Shown here: piece by piece, positions 8,197-16,915 of the stretch | How positions within the stretch are numbered: position 1 is the first letter of the stretch | Layout: every line of letters starts with the position of its first letter | Source: Deltaproteobacteria bacterium | GTDB lineage: Bacteria; Desulfobacterota; GWC2-55-46; DRQE01 | DNA: 48,888 nt | Direction: 5' to 3' | NCBI GenBank assembly: GCA_024278765.1 | Contig: JAJRSM010000002.1 | Coordinates: 1-48,888 of the forward strand | Notes under the pieces: generated by a model | Databases searched by the model: none | Told to the model about the DNA's origin: nothing | The model's input: only the letters and a program-made list of their open reading frames with translations | Program-made: the position numbers and the translations under genes

Positions 8197-8943
8197 TTAA
8201 TCGATGGAGAGTGGCCCGTCCGCGCGTCCCTCAAGGAACTGGCTGAGGATCGGGTCCTCGCTACCGCGCATGTGATCGACCGAACCTTGTTCTATTATTA
8301 TGCCTTTGTGCAGCATTGCAATCATATCGGCTATCTTATAGGTAAGTTTTATATCATGGGTGATGACTATATAGGTAGTTTTAAGCTGCCTTTGAGTCTC
8401 TAAGATAAGATTGGCTATGGCATCGCTGGTTATAGGATCAAGCCCTGTGGTGGGCTCGTCAAAGATGACGATCTCCGGGTCCATGACGATGGCTCTGGCA
8501 AGTGCTACTCTTTTTTTCATGCCGCCGCTGAGCTCGGATGGCATCATGTCTTCTGATCCACTAAGGCCAACCTGGGCGAGTTTCCTCAGTGCTACTTCAC
8601 GCACGGCCTTTGGTGAGAGCCCCGTGTGTTCAGCCAGCGCAAAACCTACGTTATCGGCGACCGTCATAGAGTCAAAGAGCGCACCACTTTGAAAGAGCAT
8701 ACCAAAGCGTTTGAGGACCTCGCTAAACTCTTTGGTCTTCATAGTCGTCAGCTCCTGCCCGTCTAGAAGAATCTTCCCTGAGTCAGGTTTTAAGAGGCCT
8801 ATTATATGTTTAATCAGAACGCTTTTGCCCTCGCCGCTGCGCCCTACAATAACGGTTATCTCACCGCTCTTGATCGTAAGGTCCAGACCGTTTAGGACGC
8901 GCCGCCCATTGAAGCTCTTTTTTATATCGATCAGTTCTATCAT
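8197..8943 (-). CDS. mlaF: ABC transporter ATPase of the Mla phospholipid system
   Basis: This is the cytoplasmic ATPase subunit of the MlaFED lipid transporter. It has 248 residues with Walker A GRSGEGKS (34-41), a Q-loop region near FQSGALFDSMTV, signature LSGGMKKRVALARA (138-151) and Walker B plus D-loop VIFDEPTTGLDP (159-170), followed by the switch His in VITHD. The ATG comes nine bases after the mlaE stop and in the same reading frame. The order mlaE-mlaF-mlaD is typical. Confidence 0.95.
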   Translation of the reverse strand: MIELIDIKKSFNGRRVLNGLDLTIKSGEITVIVGRSGEGKSVLIKHIIGLLKPDSGKILLDGQELTTMKTKEFSEVLKRFGMLFQSGALFDSMTVADNVGFALAEHTGLSPKAVREVALRKLAQVGLSGSEDMMPSELSGGMKKRVALARAIVMDPEIVIFDEPTTGLDPITSDAIANLILETQRQLKTTYIVITHDIKLTYKIADMIAMLHKGIIIEQGSVDHMRGSEDPILSQFLEGRADGPLSID

Positions 8944-8952
8944 AATAAGTAG

Positions 8953-9726
8953 CTAAAACATTATAGATGTAAGAAAGTAGTCGGTCATAAGTATTAATAC
9001 GCAGGAGATGACGACCGTCCCTGTGGCCGCACGTCCTACTCCCTCGGCGCCGCCTTTTGTATGATAGCCCTGATAGCATGCAACAAGTGCTATTATCAGG
9101 CCGAAGGCCGTGGACTTGATAAGTCCGTAGACGACATCATCGATAGATACAAAATCAATGGTACGGCCAATATATACCCCAGCGTTTATGCCCAGCACCT
9201 TTACCCCTATAATGTAGCCGCCGAGCACACCGACAAAGTCGGTTACAATGGCCAGCAGCGGTAGCATCAGGATGCCTGCGAGTATGCGAGGGGTTATCAG
9301 GTACTTAATCGGGTTGATGCCCATGGTGTAGAGCGCGTCTATCTGCTCTGTTACGCGCATAGTGCCAAGCTCTGTGGCCATGGCAGAGCCAGCCCTGCCA
9401 GCTACCATCAGCCCTGTTAGGACCGGGCCAAGCTCACGAGCCATACTAAGGGCCACGGTCGGCCCGACCATGCTTTCTGCGCCAAACCTCTGGAGTGCGT
9501 TAAAGCTCTGCAGAGCGAGGACCATCCCTGTAAAAGATCCTGTAAGTATAACTATAAAGAGGCTCTGAACTCCCACAAACTCCATCTGCTTGAAGATCCC
9601 TCGAAGCTTCACGGGTGGGGTGAATAGATAATAGGTCGCCGTGCCGAGCATGATTAGCATGCTACCGGTTATCTGTACGCTTAACTGGGCGCGTATGCCT
9701 ATTCTCTCTAAAAGGTTTTTATCCAT
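8953..9726 (-). CDS. mlaE: ABC transporter permease of the Mla phospholipid system
   Basis: This is the MlaE/YrbE-family inner-membrane permease. It has 257 residues with hydrophobic segments at about 50-75, 145-175 and 195-250. Family motifs are GSFTGMVLALQSF, the RELGPVLTGLMVAGRAGSA region at about 92-110, and ATELGTMRVTEQIDAL. The stop is TAG, and the next in-frame codons run straight into the mlaF ATG. The start lies 18 bases past the end of the in-frame alr tail, so alr and mlaE are probably co-transcribed. Confidence 0.94.
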   Translation of the reverse strand: MDKNLLERIGIRAQLSVQITGSMLIMLGTATYYLFTPPVKLRGIFKQMEFVGVQSLFIVILTGSFTGMVLALQSFNALQRFGAESMVGPTVALSMARELGPVLTGLMVAGRAGSAMATELGTMRVTEQIDALYTMGINPIKYLITPRILAGILMLPLLAIVTDFVGVLGGYIIGVKVLGINAGVYIGRTIDFVSIDDVVYGLIKSTAFGLIIALVACYQGYHTKGGAEGVGRAATGTVVISCVLILMTDYFLTSIMF

Positions 9727-9744
9727 TTAACTCTATTGCCTTGT

Positions 9745-9861
9745 CTATGCGAATTTTTTTTCTGCCTCTGGGGCTATCGATCTGACCGCTATACGAGGTA
9801 CTCGCCTTGCGACGTTACAGAGTATCTCATAGGGGATAGTCCCTGTCTGCTCGGCGATCTC
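9745..9861 (-). other. In-frame 3' continuation of alr beyond an amber codon
   Basis: After the TAG at 9862-9864 the alr frame stays open for 38 codons to a second TAG at 9745-9747. The translation (EIAEQTGTIPYEILCN, then RRVPRIAV) is the conserved alanine racemase C-terminus, including the family's IPYE tyrosine, which contacts the PLP phosphate in characterised enzymes. Residue conservation shows this stretch was under selection as protein until recently, or still is. Confidence 0.85.
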
Positions 9862-10917
9862 CTATGCTGTTATAACTTCACTACCAAGGCGTCCTATTAT
9901 AATGGCCTCGTCTCCTGCGGTTACGCCCGCAACCGCAGTTACATCTACCATCATAAGGTCCATGCAGATAGTACCGACAATTGGTGCTCTTTGCCCTCTG
10001 ATAAGGACAGAGCCTTTGCTCGTAGCATCCGTGCCGGCCTTGCTGAGCCTTCTGGGCAGGCCATCACCGTAGCCTATGGGTAGTGTTGCTATAATGCTTT
10101 CCTTTTTTGTTATAAAGGTCCTGCCGTAGCTTACTGGTGTGCCCTGGGCGACGCGCTTCTTCTGAATGATACGGGTCTTTAGCGTCATCACAGGGGTAAG
10201 CTCGATCTGCTGCCTGAAGTGCGGGGCAGGGTATATGCCGTAGAGCATAATGCCGGGCCTTATCATATCCAACTGGCTTTCTTTGCAGTCTATCGTAGCC
10301 GCGCTGTTGGCGATATGGTGATAGCGTGCCTTAAAGCCAAGGGTCTCGATCTTTTTTATGGATGCCTTGAATCTTGATAGCTGGGTTATTGAGAATACTT
10401 TATCTTCTGAGTCCATCTCGGCGTACTGCGACATAAGGCCTTCTAATTGTAGGTTTTGGAGCTCTGAAAACGCATCAAAGAAGGTCTTGATTTTGGGAGG
10501 TTGGATGCCGAGTCGACCCATGCCGGAGTCTATCTTTATATGGACGGGTTGCTTGACGTTAGCGGCTCGGGCCTCTTTATTTAGTGCACGCGCGGAGTCT
10601 ATATCGTAGATAACAGGGGTAAGGTTATGCTCTATTATCGCCTCTATCTCTGGTTCGGTCGCACCTGAGAGTACGATTATGGGGCTTTTAATTCCAGCGA
10701 GGCGAAGCTGCGCTCCTTCTTCGGCAAAGGCCACGCCAAAAGAAGAGCAACCGGCATCTGCCAGTGTTTTTGCCACAAGGACGCCGCCGTGCCCGTAGGC
10801 ATTGGCCTTAACTACTGCTGTGGTTACGACACCTTCTGATAGTAGTGCCTTGAGGCTGTTGAAGTTATCTTCAATAGCCTTTGTATTAATGAGTGCGACT
10901 GTGGGTCTGCCTGCCAA
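9862..10917 (-). CDS. alr: Alanine racemase, interrupted by an in-frame amber codon
   Basis: Alanine racemase makes D-alanine for peptidoglycan using PLP. The chain shows the PLP-lysine segment VVKANAYGHGG, the second catalytic tyrosine in GTPVSYGRTF, and CMDLMMVDVTA. I start it at the TTG at 10915-10917 because GGAGG lies five bases upstream; a longer frame starts with TTG at 10953. It stops at TAG right after GSEVITA, where relatives continue 'E-(E)IA...GTIPYEIL'. One G-to-T change (GAG to TAG) explains the stop. The 351-residue product lacks the last 38 residues, and the remainder continues in frame at 9745-9861. It may be a pseudogene, a read-through gene or a sequence error. Confidence 0.9.
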   Translation of the reverse strand: MAGRPTVALINTKAIEDNFNSLKALLSEGVVTTAVVKANAYGHGGVLVAKTLADAGCSSFGVAFAEEGAQLRLAGIKSPIIVLSGATEPEIEAIIEHNLTPVIYDIDSARALNKEARAANVKQPVHIKIDSGMGRLGIQPPKIKTFFDAFSELQNLQLEGLMSQYAEMDSEDKVFSITQLSRFKASIKKIETLGFKARYHHIANSAATIDCKESQLDMIRPGIMLYGIYPAPHFRQQIELTPVMTLKTRIIQKKRVAQGTPVSYGRTFITKKESIIATLPIGYGDGLPRRLSKAGTDATSKGSVLIRGQRAPIVGTICMDLMMVDVTAVAGVTAGDEAIIIGRLGSEVITA

Positions 10918-11134
10918 AAAATCCTCCAATAGATCATCTTGGATGAAGTTCAAAAATAACTTGTTTGATAAAAAGTATCATTGTTAACCTTTGAATGTAA
11001 AGGTAAAAAGGATTGGCTGGACTGAGAGTGAGTAGTGCTTGAGGGGGTGTGATCTTTTTAGCGATAGCGGCGTAAGAGCTCTGTAGGTTGTTGCATTAAA
11101 GGGGGGTAGGTAGCCGATGTGTCAGAGGAGTAAA

Positions 11135-11956
11135 TCAGGCAGTTAGGGCAGGTAACGCGCCAGCTATCATAGGGGAGTCGGTGAGTATTGTCTTGAGTTT
11201 TTTCATGGCAGCGCTCTCTATCTGGCGTACGCGTTCTCTAGAGATGCCAAGCTCTATGCCAAGCATTTGGAGGCTTACGGGTTCTTCTGCCATGGCTCTT
11301 TTCTCAATGATGGCGAGCTCACGCTTATTTAATACGGCCAAGGCATCGGTGACGCTGCGCTTTACCAGGGCTGTTTCTTGAGTGTGGCTTGTAAGTTCAG
11401 CTTGGTCGGCATTTTCGTCTACAAGGCCGTCCATATAGGTCGTAGCATTCTGGTCATTAATAGGGGTGTCAAGTGAGAAGTCCCATGTTGTTATCTCTTT
11501 ATCGCTAAAGTTTTCATTGTTGGCTGCTAGCTGACCCTGACAGGCCTCTGCCTCTGCTGATTTATAGAAGAGTTTTTTCTTAAGCGCACGAGTACCGCGC
11601 TTTACGATGCCGGTGGTCTTGAGTATGTGCTCCTGCATTCTGGATTTTATCCACCATACGGCGTATGTGATAAGACGATTGCCTTTATGCGGGTTGAATT
11701 TTTTAACGGCGGTCATCAGCCCGATATTGCCTTCTTGGATCAGGTCCTTGATAGAGATCCCGTACTGGCGATACTCGTAGGCCGTCTTTACGACAAAGCG
11801 CAGGTTTGATGTGACAAGCTTGTGGGCCGCATCCAGGTCTTTTTTCTCAAAGAAGCGCGTGGCCAGCCTCTGCTCTTCATCTTTACTAAGCAGGGGGAAG
11901 CGGTTGACCTCTACGATATAGGCCTGAATGGAATCGCTAAGTATTGGTAAGCCCAT
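11135..11956 (-). CDS. rpoH: RNA polymerase sigma factor, RpoH (sigma-32) type
   Basis: This is a heat-shock-type sigma factor that directs RNA polymerase to stress promoters. Region 2 reads NLRFVVKTAYEYRQYG, then DLIQEGNIGLM and FNPHKGNRLITYAVWWI, the group-typical block. An RpoH-box-like KKKLFY follows at about residue 127. Region 4 has the helix-turn-helix LGIELGISRERVRQIESAA near 235-253. The 273-residue length fits RpoH and is too short for RpoD. A near-consensus promoter lies upstream. The alr gene follows about 200 bases downstream. Confidence 0.88.
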   Translation of the reverse strand: MGLPILSDSIQAYIVEVNRFPLLSKDEEQRLATRFFEKKDLDAAHKLVTSNLRFVVKTAYEYRQYGISIKDLIQEGNIGLMTAVKKFNPHKGNRLITYAVWWIKSRMQEHILKTTGIVKRGTRALKKKLFYKSAEAEACQGQLAANNENFSDKEITTWDFSLDTPINDQNATTYMDGLVDENADQAELTSHTQETALVKRSVTDALAVLNKRELAIIEKRAMAEEPVSLQMLGIELGISRERVRQIESAAMKKLKTILTDSPMIAGALPALTA

Positions 11957-12024
11957 CTTTTAAGTCCTTAACGCTAGCTAGGTCTTGCTGATAATACAAG
12001 ACTGCTAGTTTTTTGATAGTATTT

Positions 12025-12053
12025 AACCCTATCTAATATTATAAGCTAGGGTT
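12025..12053. promoter_or_regulatory. Palindromic operator candidate over the rpoH promoter
   Basis: AACCCTA (12025-12031) and TAGGGTT (12047-12053) form a perfect 7-bp inverted repeat with a 15-base spacer that encloses the -10 box. A dimeric repressor bound here would block rpoH. It does not match the CIRCE element. No regulator is identified. Confidence 0.45.
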
Positions 12054-12066
12054 AATATTTTGTCAA
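12038..12066 (-). promoter_or_regulatory. Near-consensus sigma-70 promoter for rpoH
   Basis: On the minus strand TTGACA (12061-12066) and TATAAT (12038-12043) are separated by 17 bases, matching the consensus in both boxes. It points at rpoH (ATG at 11956). Confidence 0.85.
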
Positions 12067-12108
12067 GCTGACTGTAGGTGAGGGCAGGTTTTATCGTAAT
12101 GGGCTTTG

Positions 12109-12154
12109 AAAAAACAAGAAAAGCGGAGCAGATACCCAGGGTATCTGCTCCGCT
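12109..12154 (-). terminator. Strong intrinsic terminator after atpE
   Basis: Two 16-base arms (AGCGGAGCAGATACCC at 12122-12137 and its complement at 12139-12154) form a perfect palindrome. On the minus strand the stem is followed by TTTCTTGTTTTTT. It separates the atp unit from the rpoH promoter. Confidence 0.9.
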
Positions 12155-12209
12155 ATATTCTCATTTATATCTTAAACCGTCCAAATTGTCTGGGCGGATT
12201 GTATCGTCT

Positions 12210-12569
12210 TTATAGGAACGGGTTGGCGAGCAAAAGGATCAGTGCTACAACGAGAACGTAGATAGCAAGTGACTCCATCATTGCAAGACCAAGAATCATC
12301 GTGGTCATAAGCTTACCGGCAACTCCCGGGTTTCTAGCCATTCCCTCGCATGCCGCTACGACTGCTTTACTCTGGCCTGTGACCGGTGCAATAACACCGA
12401 TTGCCATTGCGAACGCAGCAGAGATAAATAGCACCGACTGTGCGATTGGGCTTGTTATGCCGCCGCCTGTTGCTGCCGCTGCTTCAGCTGCCATCGCGAG
12501 TGGAGCGTTTAATAAGAGGATTGCGCCTGCTCCGGCGATTCCTGCTAGTAATATTTTTCCCGACTTCAT
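12210..12569 (-). CDS. atpE: F0 ATP synthase subunit c
   Basis: This is the proteolipid of the rotor ring. The 119-residue chain starts with a signal-peptide-like segment (1-28, hydrophobic then LAMAAEA), followed by two membrane helices at about 44-68 and 90-116. The loop EGMARNPG (75-82) and the ion-binding Glu99 in MMESLAIY are clear. Gln66 (in APVTGQ), Glu99, Ser100 and Tyr104 match positions that bind Na+ in the Ilyobacter c-ring; the usual Thr after Ser is Leu here. AGGAGG precedes the ATG. It is the last gene of a short F0 unit, and no F1 genes are in the window. Confidence 0.95.
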   Translation of the reverse strand: MKSGKILLAGIAGAGAILLLNAPLAMAAEAAAATGGGITSPIAQSVLFISAAFAMAIGVIAPVTGQSKAVVAACEGMARNPGVAGKLMTTMILGLAMMESLAIYVLVVALILLLANPFL

Positions 12570-12669
12570 CTAAATATACCTCCTGAATTTTTAAAGCCTT
12601 ACCGTTAACCGAAGTTAAGTTAGAAGACTTTATCTTTTTGCCTATTGAAAGTCAAGGCTTTTATATCAA

Positions 12670-13326
12670 TTAATGTGCCTCTTCAAGGGCACCACCGAGG
12701 TAGGCCATTGTAAGTAGTGTAAAGACGAATGCCTGAATAACTATAATGAGTATTCCAAGTATCGTTGAGAATGCCAATAGCGGGTAGGCAATAGGCATAA
12801 GTATGATCAAAACCGTAACGACCTGCTCGTGGCTCATCATATTAGCCCATAGCCTTAGCGAGAGCGAGAAGGGACGTGCAAGATGGCCGATGATCTCAAT
12901 CGGGATCATAAGAGGGGCCAGAGCTATATTAGGCCCCATGAACTGCTTGAGGTATTTAAAGCCGTGCTGTTTGAAGCCGACAACGTGTGTTGCGAAAAAG
13001 ACTATAAGCGCGAGGCCGACTGTGTTGTTGAGGCTCTCCGTAGGTGCAAGGAAGCCCGGGAGCAGACTGAAGGCGTTGGATATTAGTATGAACAAGAAGA
13101 AGGATACGATAAACGGTACTAGCTTTCTGGCACCGCGCCCTATTATCTCCTCTGCCTGATCGGCCAGAGCGATGACAACGATCTCAATCATGCTCTGGAA
13201 CTTACCCGGTACTAGCTTGGCTGTGGCTCTAACAAAGATGGATATAAGAAGTAACGCAAAGCAGGCGTAAAGCATAAGTGCCGTCTGTACGGGGAGACCA
13301 AAGGTTGGCATAGGTATATCGTGCAT
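12670..13326 (-). CDS. atpB: F0 ATP synthase subunit a
   Basis: This is the stator channel subunit that passes ions to the c-ring. It has 218 residues with about five or six hydrophobic helices. The essential Arg is in LSLRLWANMMSHE (Arg158), preceded by GHLARPFSLS. The Asn-containing helix (LISNAFSLLPG) and the C-terminal QAFVFTLLTMAYL segment are typical. AAAGGAG lies before the ATG. It lies between the small atpI-like gene and atpE. Confidence 0.96.
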   Translation of the reverse strand: MHDIPMPTFGLPVQTALMLYACFALLLISIFVRATAKLVPGKFQSMIEIVVIALADQAEEIIGRGARKLVPFIVSFFLFILISNAFSLLPGFLAPTESLNNTVGLALIVFFATHVVGFKQHGFKYLKQFMGPNIALAPLMIPIEIIGHLARPFSLSLRLWANMMSHEQVVTVLIILMPIAYPLLAFSTILGILIIVIQAFVFTLLTMAYLGGALEEAH

Positions 13327-13327
13327 A

Positions 13328-13774
13328 TTATTCGAACTCCTTTCTGGATATAAAAATCATTGCTATTATTGTCGTCATTATAGTCGCAGTAAAGCCCGCA
13401 AGTAAAGGAAGCGGGTTCATCTTGAAAAGTAGTATTAAAGCTACAAGCGTTACCATTATGATGGCGAACTTTACGTAATATCTCGACATTATAAAGCTTG
13501 CCATATTGTCAATGGGCTTTGTCAGCCCCTTCTTCAGTATCTTCATGTACATATACAGGTTAAATACACCTGATATCACACCTAAGGTAAATGGCAGTAT
13601 GGCACTTTCTTTTTTTATTGCCAAGCACAGGGCAATGCCTATGCCAAGCATGATCGCGTTGCATACTGCTACCCTAACGCCGGTACTGTCGAGCTGAGGC
13701 AGTATCGTTGATGTATCTATCTTTACAGTCGTGCTATCAATCGTCTTTGAATCCATATCTCTTAACTGCTTCAT
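13328..13774 (-). CDS. ATP synthase subunit I-like membrane protein
   Basis: This small integral membrane protein of 148 residues has four hydrophobic stretches at about 33-50, 55-75, 92-112 and 118-140. Sequence similarity is weak, as usual in this family. The call rests on size, the four-helix pattern and position directly before atpB (one base between them). The first ATG lies inside the upstream atpZ-like gene (38-base overlap). A second in-frame ATG at 13756 is also possible. Family members are thought to help assemble the c-ring. Confidence 0.7.
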   Translation of the reverse strand: MKQLRDMDSKTIDSTTVKIDTSTILPQLDSTGVRVAVCNAIMLGIGIALCLAIKKESAILPFTLGVISGVFNLYMYMKILKKGLTKPIDNMASFIMSRYYVKFAIIMVTLVALILLFKMNPLPLLAGFTATIMTTIIAMIFISRKEFE

Positions 13775-13994
13775 AAAGGTTTTTAAAGCCTGCTGCTATG
13801 CCAAAGCACAGGAACAAAAGCGTAAACCATGGTTTGGTAGAGAAGTATCTGTCTATGTAGTAGCCCATTGCAAGTCCGATAATAATACAGATGACAAAGG
13901 ACATTCCAATGGAGCTTAAGGCTAGCACCTCTTTCATGGTGCTGTCTTTTTTCTTGCCCTTGTTGTTTGGGCCGCCTATGTAGAACTTTGCCAT
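13737..13994 (-). CDS. AtpZ/AtpI-family small membrane protein
   Basis: This 85-residue protein has a basic N-terminus (KGKKKDS), a helix with glycine motifs at about 26-46 (GMSFVICIIIGLAMGYYID) and a second helix at about 53-70 (PWFTLLFLCFGIAAGF), ending with a short charged tail. This two-helix pattern with GYYIDRYF and GFKNLYE is the hallmark of the AtpZ/AtpI family encoded first in bacterial atp operons. It is first in this F0 unit. Its exact role (Mg2+ import, ring assembly) is not settled for the family. Confidence 0.82.
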   Translation of the reverse strand: MAKFYIGGPNNKGKKKDSTMKEVLALSSIGMSFVICIIIGLAMGYYIDRYFSTKPWFTLLFLCFGIAAGFKNLYEAVKRYGFKDD

Positions 13995-14103
13995 TGTTGT
14001 TGCCGTCTTGTCGTCAGAGGCAAGCTGCTGTGTGGAGTCACCTTAATTTTTGTAGTAAATAAGGCCTCTTGAGCGACAAATTGCAACTTACATAAACGGG
14101 CTA

Positions 14104-14133
14104 TATATAGCACAGTTGCTGATGTTAAGTCAA
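14104..14133 (-). promoter_or_regulatory. Promoter candidate for the F0 atp genes
   Basis: On the minus strand TTGACT (14128-14133) and TATATA (14104-14109) have an 18-base spacer, about 110 bases before the first atp gene. Confidence 0.6.
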
Positions 14134-14169
14134 TTAAAACTCGATTTCAACCTTTAAATTACTGCGTTT

Positions 14170-15468
<1,299 letters not shown>

Positions 15469-15527
15469 CTACCTGCTGCCTTAAGACGCTCTGCGCCTTA
15501 TTAGGGTTGTCTGTTCTAGTTGTTTTT

Positions 15528-16544
15528 CTATATTCTATATTGCCTGATCTTTTTTGCTATCTGTAGGGCCGAGACTATATTGTCTACGTTAAATGCAAAG
15601 CCAGTGGCGCTTGTCTTGTACCCGTAGTTGCCGGTAAGATTGTCGTAACGGCCGCCGCCGAGGATGGGCTTGCCGACGTTGCGGGTGAAGCCCTCAAAGA
15701 TGATGCCGGTATAGTAGTCAAAGCCGCGCACCTCACCGAGATCTATCGTTATATATTCACTCAGGCCCTTCTCGTCTATTATAGATAGGACTTTCTTAAG
15801 GTATGAAAGGCTCTGCCCCGCCCCTACCTTATCGGCGATCTCTGTTGCCTTGTCGATGACCTCTTCTTCTCCGTAGAGTGTCGTAAGAGCCAGTAGCATT
15901 TTTTTGTCGTCATCACCTACGGTGCTGTCAATATCGCTTAATAGTTTCTCAAGCCCTGAGTTGTCTTTCTTTGCTACGGTGTTTTTAATCAGTTTACATT
16001 CTTCTTCGGTCACGCCGAGGCCTTCCAGGATCTTTCTGACAAAGCCGACATCGCCGATATCTATTCTAAAGTCTTTTATTCCGATATTTTCAAGTGCCTC
16101 GATTGCGATAATTATCATCTCTGCGTCTATCTCAGGGGAGGGCTCGGAGCTAAAGTGCTCGGCACCGATTTGCAGGATTTCTGCCGGGCCGCCTTTGCCG
16201 CGCTCTTGAAAACGCAGGACGTTTTCTCTGTAGTAAAGTTTTAAAGGCAGTGGCAGCTCACGCATGCGTGTGGCCACAAGCCTTGCTATCTGCGGGGTGA
16301 TATCAGGGCGTATTGCTACTACGCGCCCACCCGGCCCCATAAACTTAAAGACCTTGTCTTTGAGTTCTTGTCCCATGCCAAGACTTAGTACATCAAGGAA
16401 CTCAAGCTGCGGGGTCATTACGCGGCCAAAATTATAGCCCTTAAAGACCTCAAGCGCGGCACTCTCAATAGATGCTATGCTAGCGGCCTCATCCGGCAGT
16501 ATATCGCGCACACCGTGCGGCAGGGAGATTGTAGGTGTCTTCAT
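15528..16544 (-). CDS. hisZ: ATP phosphoribosyltransferase regulatory subunit (HisZ)
   Basis: HisZ is a catalytically dead HisRS paralogue that activates the short form of HisG in histidine synthesis. The 338-residue chain has the class II motifs: LPHGVRDILPDEA (9-21), then AIRPDITPQIARLVATR, the motif 2 region YYRENVLRFQERGKGG and a C-terminal GGRYDNLTGNYG. It lacks the C-terminal anticodon domain and is shorter than true HisRS (about 420 residues). hisG is not in the window. The stop is TAG. Confidence 0.9.
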   Translation of the reverse strand: MKTPTISLPHGVRDILPDEAASIASIESAALEVFKGYNFGRVMTPQLEFLDVLSLGMGQELKDKVFKFMGPGGRVVAIRPDITPQIARLVATRMRELPLPLKLYYRENVLRFQERGKGGPAEILQIGAEHFSSEPSPEIDAEMIIIAIEALENIGIKDFRIDIGDVGFVRKILEGLGVTEEECKLIKNTVAKKDNSGLEKLLSDIDSTVGDDDKKMLLALTTLYGEEEVIDKATEIADKVGAGQSLSYLKKVLSIIDEKGLSEYITIDLGEVRGFDYYTGIIFEGFTRNVGKPILGGGRYDNLTGNYGYKTSATGFAFNVDNIVSALQIAKKIRQYRI

Positions 16545-16657
16545 AAGCTTTGTTGTTTTATGTCCTGACGGGCTTTATCATTTTATAATTGTCTAAGTTA
16601 TGGTGCTACAAATACAGCGAATAATTTACCTTATTAAAGGTAGTTCTGTAAAGACAT

Positions 16658-16700
16658 AAAAAAGCGGTAACCGGTCTTATTGCCTGAGACCGGTTACCGC
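16658..16700 (-). terminator. Intrinsic terminator after serA
   Basis: GCGGTAACCGGTCT (16664-16677) pairs perfectly with AGACCGGTTACCGC (16687-16700). The minus-strand product then runs into six T. It lies about 215 bases past the serA stop. Confidence 0.88.
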
Positions 16701-16797
16701 GCCTTTAACGATTCTTATGACTGTCAGGTGTTACTGTAACTATAATATCTGCCGTCTTGAGCTCGTTTCAGCCCCAGATCCTTTGTGATTTTAAGTA

Positions 16798-16824
16798 CAG
16801 ATGCTGAACTAAATTCAGCATGAC
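16798..16824. repeat. Short dispersed palindrome (ATGCTGAA...TTCAGCAT)
   Basis: CAGATGCTGAACTAAATTCAGCATGAC folds as ATGCTGAA over TTCAGCAT. The reverse complement recurs at 31305-31331 with few changes. Confidence 0.75.
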
Positions 16825-16915
16825 ATGTTTTTCATTAAGCTTCCAACTATAGTACTTGTCATTACTGAACTGGTTTCAGAATTTGTCTTGTTGTAAGTCT
16901 TTGATCTTGCTGGGT

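Larger units (their letters stand above)
16545..16915. other. Intergenic spacer between serA and hisZ
   Basis: These 371 bases hold the serA terminator (16658-16700) and a copy of the TCAGCAT palindrome (16798-16824), with a weaker relative near 16859-16887. Upstream of hisZ only weak promoter candidates were seen (for example a minus-strand TTTACA/TAAATT pair just past the terminator). No coding frame is convincing. Confidence 0.45.

Noticed and set aside
8941-9726. A natural MlaE-MlaF fusion protein
   Set aside because: Both halves have normal length and their own ends. The shared frame may be chance (one in three).
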